A stretch of DNA of 52,783 bases, from positions 1 through 52,783 of the forward strand of contig CALXTR010000011.1 in assembly GCA_944391475.1 (NCBI GenBank). The letters are read 5' to 3'. The notes under the pieces are model-generated. The model worked only from the letters and a program-made list of their open reading frames with translations. It had not been told where the DNA came from and did no database searches. This document shows, in pieces, positions 43,686 through 52,090 of the stretch (position 1 is its first letter; each line of letters begins with the position of its first letter). The translations under genes and the position numbers were made by a program. This DNA is from an uncultured Alphaproteobacteria bacterium. Lineage in GTDB: Bacteria > Pseudomonadota > Alphaproteobacteria > RF32 > CAG-239.

Positions 43686-44879
43686 ATGGGATATAAATGG
43701 ATAAAGACTAAAACGACAGGGGTCAGATATAGAGAACACCCAACAAGAAAAAACGGAGCTGTTAAAAAAGACCGTTATTTTACAATACGATATAAAGTAA
43801 ATAATATTTTGAAAGAAGAAGGACTTGGTTGGGCATCTGAAGGATGGACAGAAGAAAAAGCAGCTTTAAAGCGTTCTGAGTTGAGAGAAGCTTATCGAAC
43901 AGGAGTAGGGAGCACAACTTTAAAAGAGCAAAGAGAAAGGTCGGCCAAAGAAAAAGAATTATCAGCACAAAAAGAAGCTGAAAATCAAAAATTAAACATA
44001 ACGCTTAATGATTTTTATAATAACTATTTTAAAAATATTGCATATAACAACACTTCGGAACGTACATTTAAGTCGGAATCAGGATTTTATAAAAATTGGT
44101 TGGAGCCAAACTTAGGAAATTTACCAATTAAAGATATTTCTTTAATTAATCTTGAAAATTTAAAGGCTTTAATGATAAAGGAAAACAAATCACCACGTAC
44201 AATTAATTATGTATTCGGAATCTTATCTCAAATTCTTTCTTATGCTAAAAAAATAGGGTATTTGAAAGGTGATATTATTACCCAACAAATGAAAAAAATT
44301 AAATTTGATAATAGCCGAGTTCGATTTTTAACCAAAGAAGAAGCTAAAATTTTATTAGATGCTTTGCGAAAATATAGTCAACAGCTTTATGAAATATCTT
44401 TATTGTCATTATATTGCGGCTTGAGAGCAGGTGAAATTTTTAATCTGTGCTGGAGTGATATTGATCTGCAAAACAAAATTATTACGCTGCGAGATACCAA
44501 AAACACAAAGACAAGAATTATTTATATGCCGGATAATATATATAAAATGCTATTGCATAAAAGCATTAATCAGAAAAAATCTTCATTGCTTTTTTTGAAT
44601 AAAGACGGCAACAAAGTAAAAGGAGTATCTCATGCTTTTGCACATGTTGTCGATATTCTGAAGTTAAACGAGGGTGTAAAAGATATTCGGCAAAAAGTTG
44701 TTTTTCATACGCTACGGCATACATACGCTAGTTGGTTAGCCCAAATGGGAACAGATTTGTATGTTGTTCAGCAATTAATGGGGCATAGTAGCTTTGCCAT
44801 GACGCAGCGTTACGCTCATTTGTCGCCCGAAACACTAAAAAAAGCAGTAAATAACTTTGAAGAAAGGATATTAAAATGA
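43686..44879 (+). CDS. int: Tyrosine-type site-specific integrase
   Basis: 397 aa from ATG 43686 (TTG 43680 possible; weak upstream GGGATAGAG). N-terminal arm-binding-like region and a helical core-binding domain (about 100-190) precede the catalytic domain. Catalytic residues seen: Arg near 246 in LRAGEIFNL, His341-x-x-Arg344 in FHTLRHTYAS, His in GHSSFAMT, and nucleophile Tyr376 in QRYAHLSP. The gene faces away from the tRNA-Leu fragment 145 bp upstream, the usual attL-int layout. It catalyses integration and excision at tRNA-Leu. The stop codon overlaps the next start (ATGA). Confidence 0.95.
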   Translation: MGYKWIKTKTTGVRYREHPTRKNGAVKKDRYFTIRYKVNNILKEEGLGWASEGWTEEKAALKRSELREAYRTGVGSTTLKEQRERSAKEKELSAQKEAENQKLNITLNDFYNNYFKNIAYNNTSERTFKSESGFYKNWLEPNLGNLPIKDISLINLENLKALMIKENKSPRTINYVFGILSQILSYAKKIGYLKGDIITQQMKKIKFDNSRVRFLTKEEAKILLDALRKYSQQLYEISLLSLYCGLRAGEIFNLCWSDIDLQNKIITLRDTKNTKTRIIYMPDNIYKMLLHKSINQKKSSLLFLNKDGNKVKGVSHAFAHVVDILKLNEGVKDIRQKVVFHTLRHTYASWLAQMGTDLYVVQQLMGHSSFAMTQRYAHLSPETLKKAVNNFEERILK

Positions 44880-45514
44880 AAAATTATTGCTCAATTTTAG
44901 AAGCTTGTGAATGGCTTGCTTTTCAACGAAAGCCGTCTGATAGAAGAACAGGTTATGGTTATAAGGAATTTTATCTATGTCAAGACGATGAATATCGTGA
45001 AAAAATAGATTGTGCTTTGAAAATGCTAAAAAAAATTTTATTAAAATTTAAATCAGAAGAAAATCACATATATGGTTGTTATTATAAAGAACCTGAAAAG
45101 CCAGTACCCTTGAAATTCGCAAAAAACTATATTTTAGATCTCAAAAATAATGGCATAATTATTGAAGGAGAACATCAGGTAAATGTTATTTTGCTTGAAG
45201 GTGAAGATGAAAACGAAAAACATTATGCTCCGGCATATACAGATATTGAAATTGATTTTAATGAATTAAAGAAAGCTAAATATTTTAGTCACAAGCGAAA
45301 CAATATTTACGAAGAGCCTAAAAAAAGAGGCAGAAAACGTAAAATAGACGACCAAGAATTTGAAAAGTATTTTTTTGACAACTTGGATTACTTTGAAAAA
45401 GAAAAACAAGAGGCTTGTGTCGCAAAAATTTTAGAGAAATTTCCTGAAATTAAACGGACTAGTGCAATCACTAAAATGAATAACTGCAGAGTAAAACTCT
45501 TGTCAAAAAAATAA
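44876..45514 (+). CDS. Hypothetical protein with AT-hook-like motif
   Basis: 212 aa, AT-rich gene, AAGGA seven bases before ATG, overlapping the integrase stop codon, so translationally coupled. The N-terminal half (EACEWLAFQRKPSD, EYREKIDCALKMLKK) is helical. Near residues 143-152 the basic run KKRGRKRKID resembles an AT-hook (core RGR). The C-terminus (ILEKFPEIKRTSAITKMNNCRV) may be a small HTH. DNA binding is plausible, perhaps as an excision or regulatory factor. No named family is recognised. Confidence 0.7.
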   Translation: MKNYCSILEACEWLAFQRKPSDRRTGYGYKEFYLCQDDEYREKIDCALKMLKKILLKFKSEENHIYGCYYKEPEKPVPLKFAKNYILDLKNNGIIIEGEHQVNVILLEGEDENEKHYAPAYTDIEIDFNELKKAKYFSHKRNNIYEEPKKRGRKRKIDDQEFEKYFFDNLDYFEKEKQEACVAKILEKFPEIKRTSAITKMNNCRVKLLSKK

Positions 45515-45615
45515 AAAAAATATGATTTCACAATTTTGGGAGTTTTTCCAAGAGTAAGGCTTTTGTCAGAAATTCAAAGCTGATATGGTTTATCAATTTT
45601 AGAACGCAATCTGTA

Positions 45616-45645
45616 TTGATTTTTATTTTTTTTATGTTGTATAGC
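45616..45645 (+). promoter_or_regulatory. Candidate promoter for the replication-module genes
   Basis: TTGATT (45616-45621) and TATAGC (45640-45645) are 18 bp apart. About 15 bases further the dyad CAACG/CGTTG could form a small leader hairpin. Prediction only. Confidence 0.35.
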
Positions 45646-45697
45646 AATAGTGTTATCAACGTGCAGAAGCGTTGTTTCACAAAAGAAAGGAAAAAAA

Positions 45698-45946
45698 ATG
45701 AAAAATAAAATATTAGAAAAAATTAAAGAACGTTGGGGTGATAACCCTATTGTTATGCGATCTCAGATTGTGGAATTTAGTTGCGGCTTAATTTCAAGTA
45801 TCCAAATCATAAAAAATTTGGAAACACAATATCCTAACATCATTAAAGGAAAATTTGTGTTTGGAAAACGCCGAGTCGGATACCCAACGGAATCTGTACT
45901 TGAGTTTTTAGAAGCACATATTCATGATGGAGGGAAAAATGAATGA
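45698..45946 (+). CDS. Small HTH/AlpA-like regulator
   Basis: 82 aa from ATG 45698 (AAAGGA upstream). It reads as a compact winged or MerR/AlpA-like fold: MRSQIVEFSCGLISSIQIIKN (helix-turn-helix, with the G-L-I-S turn, split across residues 20-40) and a wing-like GKRRVGYPTESVLEFLE near the C-terminus. In satellites and integrative elements such proteins sit between integrase and primase and control excision or the replication genes. Its 3' end overlaps the next gene by eight bases. Confidence 0.65.
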   Translation: MKNKILEKIKERWGDNPIVMRSQIVEFSCGLISSIQIIKNLETQYPNIIKGKFVFGKRRVGYPTESVLEFLEAHIHDGGKNE

Positions 45947-48185
45947 TACAAAAAAAATCCCCGAAACCACTGGCATGGAAAACGAGGATTTAACTAATAA
46001 AATCAACGATATTATATGCAAAGAATGCAATATAAGTCAAGAGAAAAAATATCTGAATTTCAATGATATTAATTTGCTTGCGCATAGTAATATTAGAGGC
46101 TTCCTTCAGGAATGGTTGCCAGGTGGTATCATCAGAGGGCATGAATATTGCCCTCTTAACCCTACAAGGGATGATAAGCATATTGGTTCTTTTAGAATCA
46201 ATATGAATACAGCTCAGTGGCATGACTTTGCCACTGGAGATGGAGGGTGTGGGCTAATATCATTATATGCTTACATCAATAATATTTCGCACAAAGAAAG
46301 TGCAGAATATCTTGCCAGCAAGCAGAACTATACAAATAACATAAATAAGACTGAGTTTTTACAATACAGCAGTGACAAGGTATACACTATTGTGCCTCTT
46401 GAAAAAAATAGTGAATATCAAGTAAATCCTAGTGCATCTGCATCTTGGGCGTATCGGGATACTGATGGTAAAATTATTTATGTAGCTGATAGAATTAATC
46501 AGCCTGACGGAAGCAAAAAGGTTTTGCCACGGAGTTTTGTCAAAGATGAAACCACTGGACAACAAGGTTGGATAATAAAAAAATTGCTTAAAGATAATAT
46601 CCTGTATAACCAAGAAGTATTTGCTGATAAAGAAAATTTGCCTGTTTTAATTGTTGAAGGTGAAAAAACATGTGAAGCCGCTAAAAAACTGTATAACGAT
46701 AGGTTTTGGTGTACGACATGGAATGGTGGAGCCCAAGGAGTATATAAGCTCAATCATGATTTGATTAAAAATCGAACTGTGTATTTGTTAGCTGACAATG
46801 ATTCTGCAGGAAAAAAGGCTATGAACTACCTTGCTCAGAAATTAAGCCTGAATAATGAAGTGTTTATTGTTGATTATCCTGAAGCAGATTTTCCTGAAGG
46901 ATGGGATATCGCAGATAAATTCCCTGAAAATTGGGATTTAGAACGTTTTACATCTTTATTTGATACTGCAAGACAATATCAACCAAAGAACAATGCCTCA
47001 ACAGTTGCAAAAGAAGAAAAAGCTGAAACTTTAACTTCCGAAGTCATTCCGTTTAATGGTAATGTTAACGGTTTAGAACTAGTCAATGAATTAATATCCA
47101 TTATTAAACAACACGTCATCTTACGCGATGAAGAAGCCATTGCCACAGCATATTGGATATTACAGACCTATAATATAAACGCTTTTACCTTTGCCCCACG
47201 TTTACTTATAATATCACCCGAAAAACGATGTGGTAAAACGACCCTACTTCAGCTCCTTGAAATGCTTTGCTACAGAGCTTGGTCTGTTGGTAACTGTACT
47301 CCAGCGGTTTTATATAAAGTCATTGAGCAAGAGCAACCAACCGTCTTAATGGATGAAGCAGATTCTTTCTTCAATTCCAATAACGATATGAGAAACATAA
47401 TAAATGTTGGTTTTCAGAATAAATTTGGGGTTGCCAGAAGCGGAGGTAAGAATTTTGAAGCCATTAAAAGCTACAAAGTTTTCGCAATGATGGCAATTGC
47501 AGCCATAAATACTCTACCTGATACAATTATGGATAGAGGTATAAAAATAGGTATGCGCCGTAAATTAGCCCACGAAAAGACCCTACCATTAAGAGAAAGA
47601 GTTTATAAGAATAAATTTGACCTTATAAGAAGCAAATGCCGGAAATTAATGTTAGAAATCGGGACACCTGCCGGTGAAAAAATTATTGAAGATATCTCCG
47701 GTTTGAACGACAGGGCATGTGATGTTTGGGAAGGAATGATATCCATTGCAGACTTGCTGGGAGATAAAGAGCGTGTTGTAAAAGCTGCAATTAAACTCTC
47801 TCACGATACATCCACAGACAGCGAAAGCATTAAAAATATTCTATTGAAGGATATTTTACATATCTTCCAAAAGTATTCTTTCTGCGATGTTTCTTCTGCT
47901 AACCTCATTGAAGAGCTTGTCTCAATAGAGGCTTCGCCGTGGTCAGAAATCAGTAAAGGAAAACCATTAACCCCACATAAACTGGCATTCCTGCTTAAAG
48001 AGTACAAAATAAGCACTTTTCAGAAAAATGAATGTGGCAAAAATGTAAACCATTACGGATATTCTTCTTTTCTGGATACCTTTGAACGCTATATTCCTGA
48101 TGAACTCGAAAGAGTAAAGAAAATGGCAGAAGCCGAAGATCCATGGGAATTTCATCAAGAAACAGATTTTAATGGATTTAAATAA
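45939..48185 (+). CDS. Primase/TOPRIM/DUF3631 helicase-like replication protein
   Basis: 748 aa from ATG 45939 with a strong GGAGGG site. Modules: CHC2-like N-terminal region (about 55-115, HEYCPLNPTRDDKH and WHDFATGDGGCGLISL); TOPRIM-like segment (about 220-310, LIVEGEKTCEAAKKL, then LLADNDSAGKKA with the D-x-D); P-loop ATPase with Walker A SPEKRCGKTTLL (about 423-434) and Walker B VLMDEADSFF; and a C-terminal DUF3631 region (GLNDRACDVWEGM, PLTPHKLAFLLKEYKI). Such proteins unwind and prime the origin of phage satellites and mobilisable elements. It overlaps the preceding regulator and ends at a terminator. Confidence 0.88.
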   Translation: MNDTKKIPETTGMENEDLTNKINDIICKECNISQEKKYLNFNDINLLAHSNIRGFLQEWLPGGIIRGHEYCPLNPTRDDKHIGSFRINMNTAQWHDFATGDGGCGLISLYAYINNISHKESAEYLASKQNYTNNINKTEFLQYSSDKVYTIVPLEKNSEYQVNPSASASWAYRDTDGKIIYVADRINQPDGSKKVLPRSFVKDETTGQQGWIIKKLLKDNILYNQEVFADKENLPVLIVEGEKTCEAAKKLYNDRFWCTTWNGGAQGVYKLNHDLIKNRTVYLLADNDSAGKKAMNYLAQKLSLNNEVFIVDYPEADFPEGWDIADKFPENWDLERFTSLFDTARQYQPKNNASTVAKEEKAETLTSEVIPFNGNVNGLELVNELISIIKQHVILRDEEAIATAYWILQTYNINAFTFAPRLLIISPEKRCGKTTLLQLLEMLCYRAWSVGNCTPAVLYKVIEQEQPTVLMDEADSFFNSNNDMRNIINVGFQNKFGVARSGGKNFEAIKSYKVFAMMAIAAINTLPDTIMDRGIKIGMRRKLAHEKTLPLRERVYKNKFDLIRSKCRKLMLEIGTPAGEKIIEDISGLNDRACDVWEGMISIADLLGDKERVVKAAIKLSHDTSTDSESIKNILLKDILHIFQKYSFCDVSSANLIEELVSIEASPWSEISKGKPLTPHKLAFLLKEYKISTFQKNECGKNVNHYGYSSFLDTFERYIPDELERVKKMAEAEDPWEFHQETDFNGFK

Positions 48186-48187
48186 CT

Positions 48188-48214
48188 AAGGAGCCTTCGG
48201 GCTCCTTTCTTTTA
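48188..48214 (+). terminator. Intrinsic terminator after the primase gene
   Basis: AAGGAGCC (48188-48195) pairs with GGCTCCTT (48200-48207) around a TTCG tetraloop, then TCTTTT. Confidence 0.85.
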
Positions 48215-48225
48215 TGGAGTAAACA

Positions 48226-48555
48226 ATGAATAACGAACACCTCAAAATACAAAAATTAAACGATTCTTTTCGCACGAGCTTATCAGGCGGCAAAGTAATG
48301 ATTACCAAGGGTATGTCTCTACTACCGCCTGACGACGTGAAGAACATTATTAAACAGGTGCAAAATTTTAATTCTTTTAATAAAAGCAATGACCCTTATG
48401 GAGAACACGATTTTGGGGCATTTGATTTTAAGGTAAACCGTATTTTTTGGAAAATTGATTATTATGATACCGAGTACTTGTTTTATAGCATCAATCCGGC
48501 AAATGAAGAATGCACCAATCGAGTGTTAACCATCATGCTTGCCGATGAATACTGA
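48226..48555 (+). CDS. DUF3768 protein
   Basis: 109 aa, with GGAG six bases before ATG. The family signature NDPYGEHDFGAFDF (about 55-68) is followed by FWKIDYYDTEYLFYS and the ending NRVLTIMLADEY, which match DUF3768, a small family common on plasmids, phages and integrative elements of alphaproteobacteria. Its biochemical role is unknown. It follows the primase gene after a terminator, so it likely has its own promoter or depends on read-through. Confidence 0.88.
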   Translation: MNNEHLKIQKLNDSFRTSLSGGKVMITKGMSLLPPDDVKNIIKQVQNFNSFNKSNDPYGEHDFGAFDFKVNRIFWKIDYYDTEYLFYSINPANEECTNRVLTIMLADEY

Positions 48556-48598
48556 CTTATTAGAAATTTTATATTTTATAATAAGTCCTTATTTTTCA
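48553..48598 (+). terminator. Terminator-like hairpin after DUF3768 gene
   Basis: GACTTATTA (48553-48561) pairs with TAATAAGTC (48579-48587) around an 18-nt AT-rich loop, followed by TTATTTTTC. It includes the stop codon. Confidence 0.5.
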
Positions 48599-48689
48599 AG
48601 GTTTTTAACAACAAATCCGTTGATGGTTAAAATAAAGTCATTATAATTTATATAAAATATTGTGTAATTATAATAACTTGGAGAACATT

Positions 48690-49274
48690 ATGGGTATAGG
48701 AAAACAAGCAAAAATATTAAACGCAAAACAACAAACCATGGTTTTATCCTATTTGGAAAATACCAGATATCCACTCAGAAACAAAATAATGTTTTTATTG
48801 AGCTTCAAAGCCGGCTTAAGAGCCAAGGAAATATCACAACTCACATGGTCAATGGTATGTGATAGCGAAGGGTATATATCAGATAGCATTAATTTACCGA
48901 ATAATGCTTCTAAAGGTAAATATTCCGGCAGGATTATACCGATACATAAAGACTTAAAAAAGTCGCTGACAGACTTAAACCAAGAAAACACAAACCTATC
49001 TTCATATATAATAACGACCGAGAGAGATAAGAAAATGTCTGCTCAGACAATCGTTAATTTCTTTTATTTACTGTATAAAGGGCTGAATATGAATGGATGC
49101 TCATCTCATAGCGGCAGAAGAACTTTTATCACCCAAGCTGCAAAAATGATTAGCCAAGCCGGAGGAACGATAAACGATGTCAGACAGCTTGCCGGACACT
49201 CAAGCCTAGCCACAACACAACGATATATTGAATATAATACTGAAGCTCATAAAAAAATAATTGAAATGATATGA
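48690..49274 (+). CDS. Second tyrosine recombinase, catalytic domain only
   Basis: 194 aa from ATG 48690 (GGAG eight bases upstream). Only the C-terminal catalytic domain is present: Arg in FKAGLRAKEISQL (about 48), HSGRRTFIT (H-x-x-R, about 139-142), AGHSSLATTQ and nucleophile Tyr in TQRYIEY (about 178). The core-binding domain that full XerC/D-type recombinases carry is absent, as in some short recombinases of alphaproteobacterial elements. It may assist excision, resolve multimers, or mark the edge of a second nested element. Confidence 0.88.
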   Translation: MGIGKQAKILNAKQQTMVLSYLENTRYPLRNKIMFLLSFKAGLRAKEISQLTWSMVCDSEGYISDSINLPNNASKGKYSGRIIPIHKDLKKSLTDLNQENTNLSSYIITTERDKKMSAQTIVNFFYLLYKGLNMNGCSSHSGRRTFITQAAKMISQAGGTINDVRQLAGHSSLATTQRYIEYNTEAHKKIIEMI

Positions 49275-49339
49275 ACTTGCATGCGTCATATTTTGTCGTT
49301 GGTTGTTGCTATATTAAATAATAAACCTAAGAGGCTCCG

Positions 49340-51313
49340 ATGACTAAAAAACATTTATATAAGGATTTATATACCCGAAAATTTCTAAAAGTTTACCGTC
49401 AAATACAAGCAAACGGCAATTATTGTTGCTGTCTGGAATTTGCTTTGCCTTTTTTTTATTATGTAAAATTTACCCTTGCAAAGCCTATGCGTATAACTAT
49501 TGGTGAAAACAAATTAGAGCGAGAAAGTAACCTGCTATCACGAGCTGCTATTTCACGAATTTTGAAGCTTTTACCCAGAAATAAGCCTCACTCTTCAGAA
49601 TATATCTCCGTTCTGCTTAAACATAAGAAATACCACTTGCTTAATCATATATATAATTTCGCCGCATTTGTACCGGGAGATTTGAAAGAATATGTAAATC
49701 AGCGTGGCTTTGAAGACTTTTGCCTTAAGCAAACATTTAATAAAAGACTGTTTGATAACTTCTATAATGCCATAATCAGAAGCGAAGCAGAGGTAGAAAA
49801 TTGGGCAAATTTAACAGCAGATAACCCAAATATTGCAGATTATGCTAAAAACAAGCTGTTAAATTTAAGAGAATGCCGAATAAAACACTTACAAAGCCAA
49901 TATAACTTTAATCTGGAAAATATTGAGGACTATTGGTCTAACGGTAAATATTGGTGCATAAAAAGGAGTTTTGAATATTTAGGAAAAGCTTATTTATGGC
50001 AAACAATTATCGACTATCAAGGCAAAGAAATAATCAGTTTTACCAATAAGTCAGTTGAAGATATAACTCCAAACGGAAAAATCATATTTAGAGATGAAGA
50101 TGGCAAATATGGAATTATAGATCTAAAAGGTAAAAGTATTATTCCGGCTAAATACCAGTTAATGGAAAGATTGATGCACCAGCCTACTGTCGATAATAAA
50201 GAATTATTCAAAATTTGTCATAAAGGCAAATATGGAATAATAGATGAATTTGCAAATATTTATATAAGTTGCAAATATGATGAATTAAACGAAATACAAG
50301 CAAAAAACGGCTTATTTATAACAAAAATCGGAAAAAAATATGGAATTATTGATATAAAGGAACAAATTCTGGTTCCTTTTAAATATAGGAATATTTATAT
50401 ACTGAGTCCAGATTATTTTACGGCTCCAATGTCAAATAAATGGGGCTTATATACATATAACAACCATGAAATTATATCTCCTCAATACGATGCTTTATAT
50501 TTTTATAAAAATTTCGGAATAGCCCAACATAACCATAAATGGGGAATTATTGATATTAAAAACAATCCGATAACAGGATTTATTTTTAAAGAAGTAGATA
50601 TTAGTGCACATGATATACAAGATATACCATTAGGATATGAATATGCTATTGATACGCAAGGTACTAAAAGGTATGGTGCTGTAATGGGATGCTTAAAGGA
50701 GCCAACTTCTCTTTTCGTTAACGTAAAACAAGGGAAACTCTGGGGAACATATTCTTTAATAACAGGAAAACAAATATTACCTGCTCGATATAATAGGATT
50801 GGGTATTTTTATAATGATATGGCAGTTGTCTATATTAATCACTCGCAAGCGATAGTAAAAACAACAGGTAAGATAATAGAAGCATTTGATAACAATTTTG
50901 TCAAATATGATGGTTGTCCGTATAATAGCATGTGGAGAGTAAAATTTAATGGAAATGTATATAATTATCGTCATATTAATAATATGAAACAAAACTTATC
51001 GAAAACAGGTTTTGAGATGGGGTATTTAGCTAGAGAAGATATAGCAGCTGTTTCTCTTCATAATCACTGGGGATATATGGACAATACCGGAAAAATCATT
51101 ATTCCGATAATTTTTGATAAGGTCGGACAATTTTATAATGGACAAGCTTTTGTTGCCGTAAACAACAAATATTGCATTATCGATACTTCCGGTAAACAGG
51201 TTAATACCGATAGCATCACTCTTAAACTTCCTAAAACTTTAGATAACAAAGAAGCAACCAAGCTCTTTCAAAAATTCCTTCACAAATACCCTAATGTTTT
51301 AGACAAATTATAA
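49340..51313 (+). CDS. WG-repeat protein
   Basis: 657 aa; the ATG follows AAGAGG and starts 65 bases after the recombinase. Residues 1-190 are helical with no known domain (CCCLEFALPFFYYVKF near 31-46). From about 195 to 640 there are about nine WG beta-repeats of 30-40 residues: KYGIIDLKGKSIIPAKY, KYGIIDIKEQILVPFKY, KWGLYTYNNHEIISPQY, HWGYMDNTGKIIIP and KYCIIDTSGKQV. WG repeats form extended beta-solenoids whose ligands are unknown. There is no signal peptide, so a cytosolic role is likely. Cargo of the mobile element; it may be part of an interaction or defence system with the convergent genes. Confidence 0.85.
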   Translation: MTKKHLYKDLYTRKFLKVYRQIQANGNYCCCLEFALPFFYYVKFTLAKPMRITIGENKLERESNLLSRAAISRILKLLPRNKPHSSEYISVLLKHKKYHLLNHIYNFAAFVPGDLKEYVNQRGFEDFCLKQTFNKRLFDNFYNAIIRSEAEVENWANLTADNPNIADYAKNKLLNLRECRIKHLQSQYNFNLENIEDYWSNGKYWCIKRSFEYLGKAYLWQTIIDYQGKEIISFTNKSVEDITPNGKIIFRDEDGKYGIIDLKGKSIIPAKYQLMERLMHQPTVDNKELFKICHKGKYGIIDEFANIYISCKYDELNEIQAKNGLFITKIGKKYGIIDIKEQILVPFKYRNIYILSPDYFTAPMSNKWGLYTYNNHEIISPQYDALYFYKNFGIAQHNHKWGIIDIKNNPITGFIFKEVDISAHDIQDIPLGYEYAIDTQGTKRYGAVMGCLKEPTSLFVNVKQGKLWGTYSLITGKQILPARYNRIGYFYNDMAVVYINHSQAIVKTTGKIIEAFDNNFVKYDGCPYNSMWRVKFNGNVYNYRHINNMKQNLSKTGFEMGYLAREDIAAVSLHNHWGYMDNTGKIIIPIIFDKVGQFYNGQAFVAVNNKYCIIDTSGKQVNTDSITLKLPKTLDNKEATKLFQKFLHKYPNVLDKL

Positions 51314-51314
51314 T

Positions 51315-52073
51315 TTATTCAGCCTGAACCCAATTTACCCCTAAAACTTCATGATAATCAGAGGTAATATCTTCTATGTTTATCAGACTTGGTTGATATT
51401 CGTTGACTAACAAACAGCATATATATAAACACTGAAAAGCAACCGTAACCGCTAAAAAGGCATCCGGCAGCTCTTCCACAGGGATTGTTACAGCATACCT
51501 TGGCAACATAACATAGGGTGAGCAATGTTTATAACTACAAAATTTTTTGTACATATCATTTAAATTTGCAATTTCTTTATGATGTCCATCTTTTGTTAAT
51601 TTTTCTACTATTTTTGAAAGACTATTCGCTTCGGGCTTATACCAGAATTTATAATAATTTTCTGGTTTTAATAAAATTTTATCTGTAATTTTTTTATCTA
51701 AAAAATCTTTTTGTAATAATCTCTGAATATTTTTTTCTTTTATGATTTTTAATATTTGTTCTTTTTTCTCCGGATGTAAATAAAGTCCCTCTAATTGCTC
51801 TACTACACCGAAATCGATATATTGCTTTATTCTTTCCTCTCTATCAAGCAACCAGACCAATTGAATCAAAGCCTCTAACATATGAGATGTTAAAATACAT
51901 CCATTGTAGGCATCATCTGTTAATGATAAAATAGCCTTAGCTGATGACATCAATCTTTTATAAAAGGAAACAGTAATTCCTTGTTTGGCATTATTAGTTG
52001 CAAACTCAACATCTTCAGTACGTTGAATTAAGCGCACTAACAATGCCTTATTTGTTTCAAAATCTTTATCCAT
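51315..52073 (-). CDS. DUF5677-like helical protein
   Basis: 252 aa, all-helical, convergent with the WG-repeat gene with one base between them. AAGG lies about nine bases before the ATG. The pattern SSAKAILSLTDDAYNGCILTS, then MLEALIQLVWLLDREERIKQY, and the later FCSYKHCSPYVM resemble DUF5677, a family of helical proteins in accessory regions; the assignment is by resemblance. The conserved-looking H in YKHCSP could be functional. The upstream partial gene ends 17 bases before its start, so the two form an operon. Confidence 0.65.
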   Translation of the reverse strand: MDKDFETNKALLVRLIQRTEDVEFATNNAKQGITVSFYKRLMSSAKAILSLTDDAYNGCILTSHMLEALIQLVWLLDREERIKQYIDFGVVEQLEGLYLHPEKKEQILKIIKEKNIQRLLQKDFLDKKITDKILLKPENYYKFWYKPEANSLSKIVEKLTKDGHHKEIANLNDMYKKFCSYKHCSPYVMLPRYAVTIPVEELPDAFLAVTVAFQCLYICCLLVNEYQPSLINIEDITSDYHEVLGVNWVQAE

Positions 52074-52090
52074 TTTATCAAACCTTAGAG

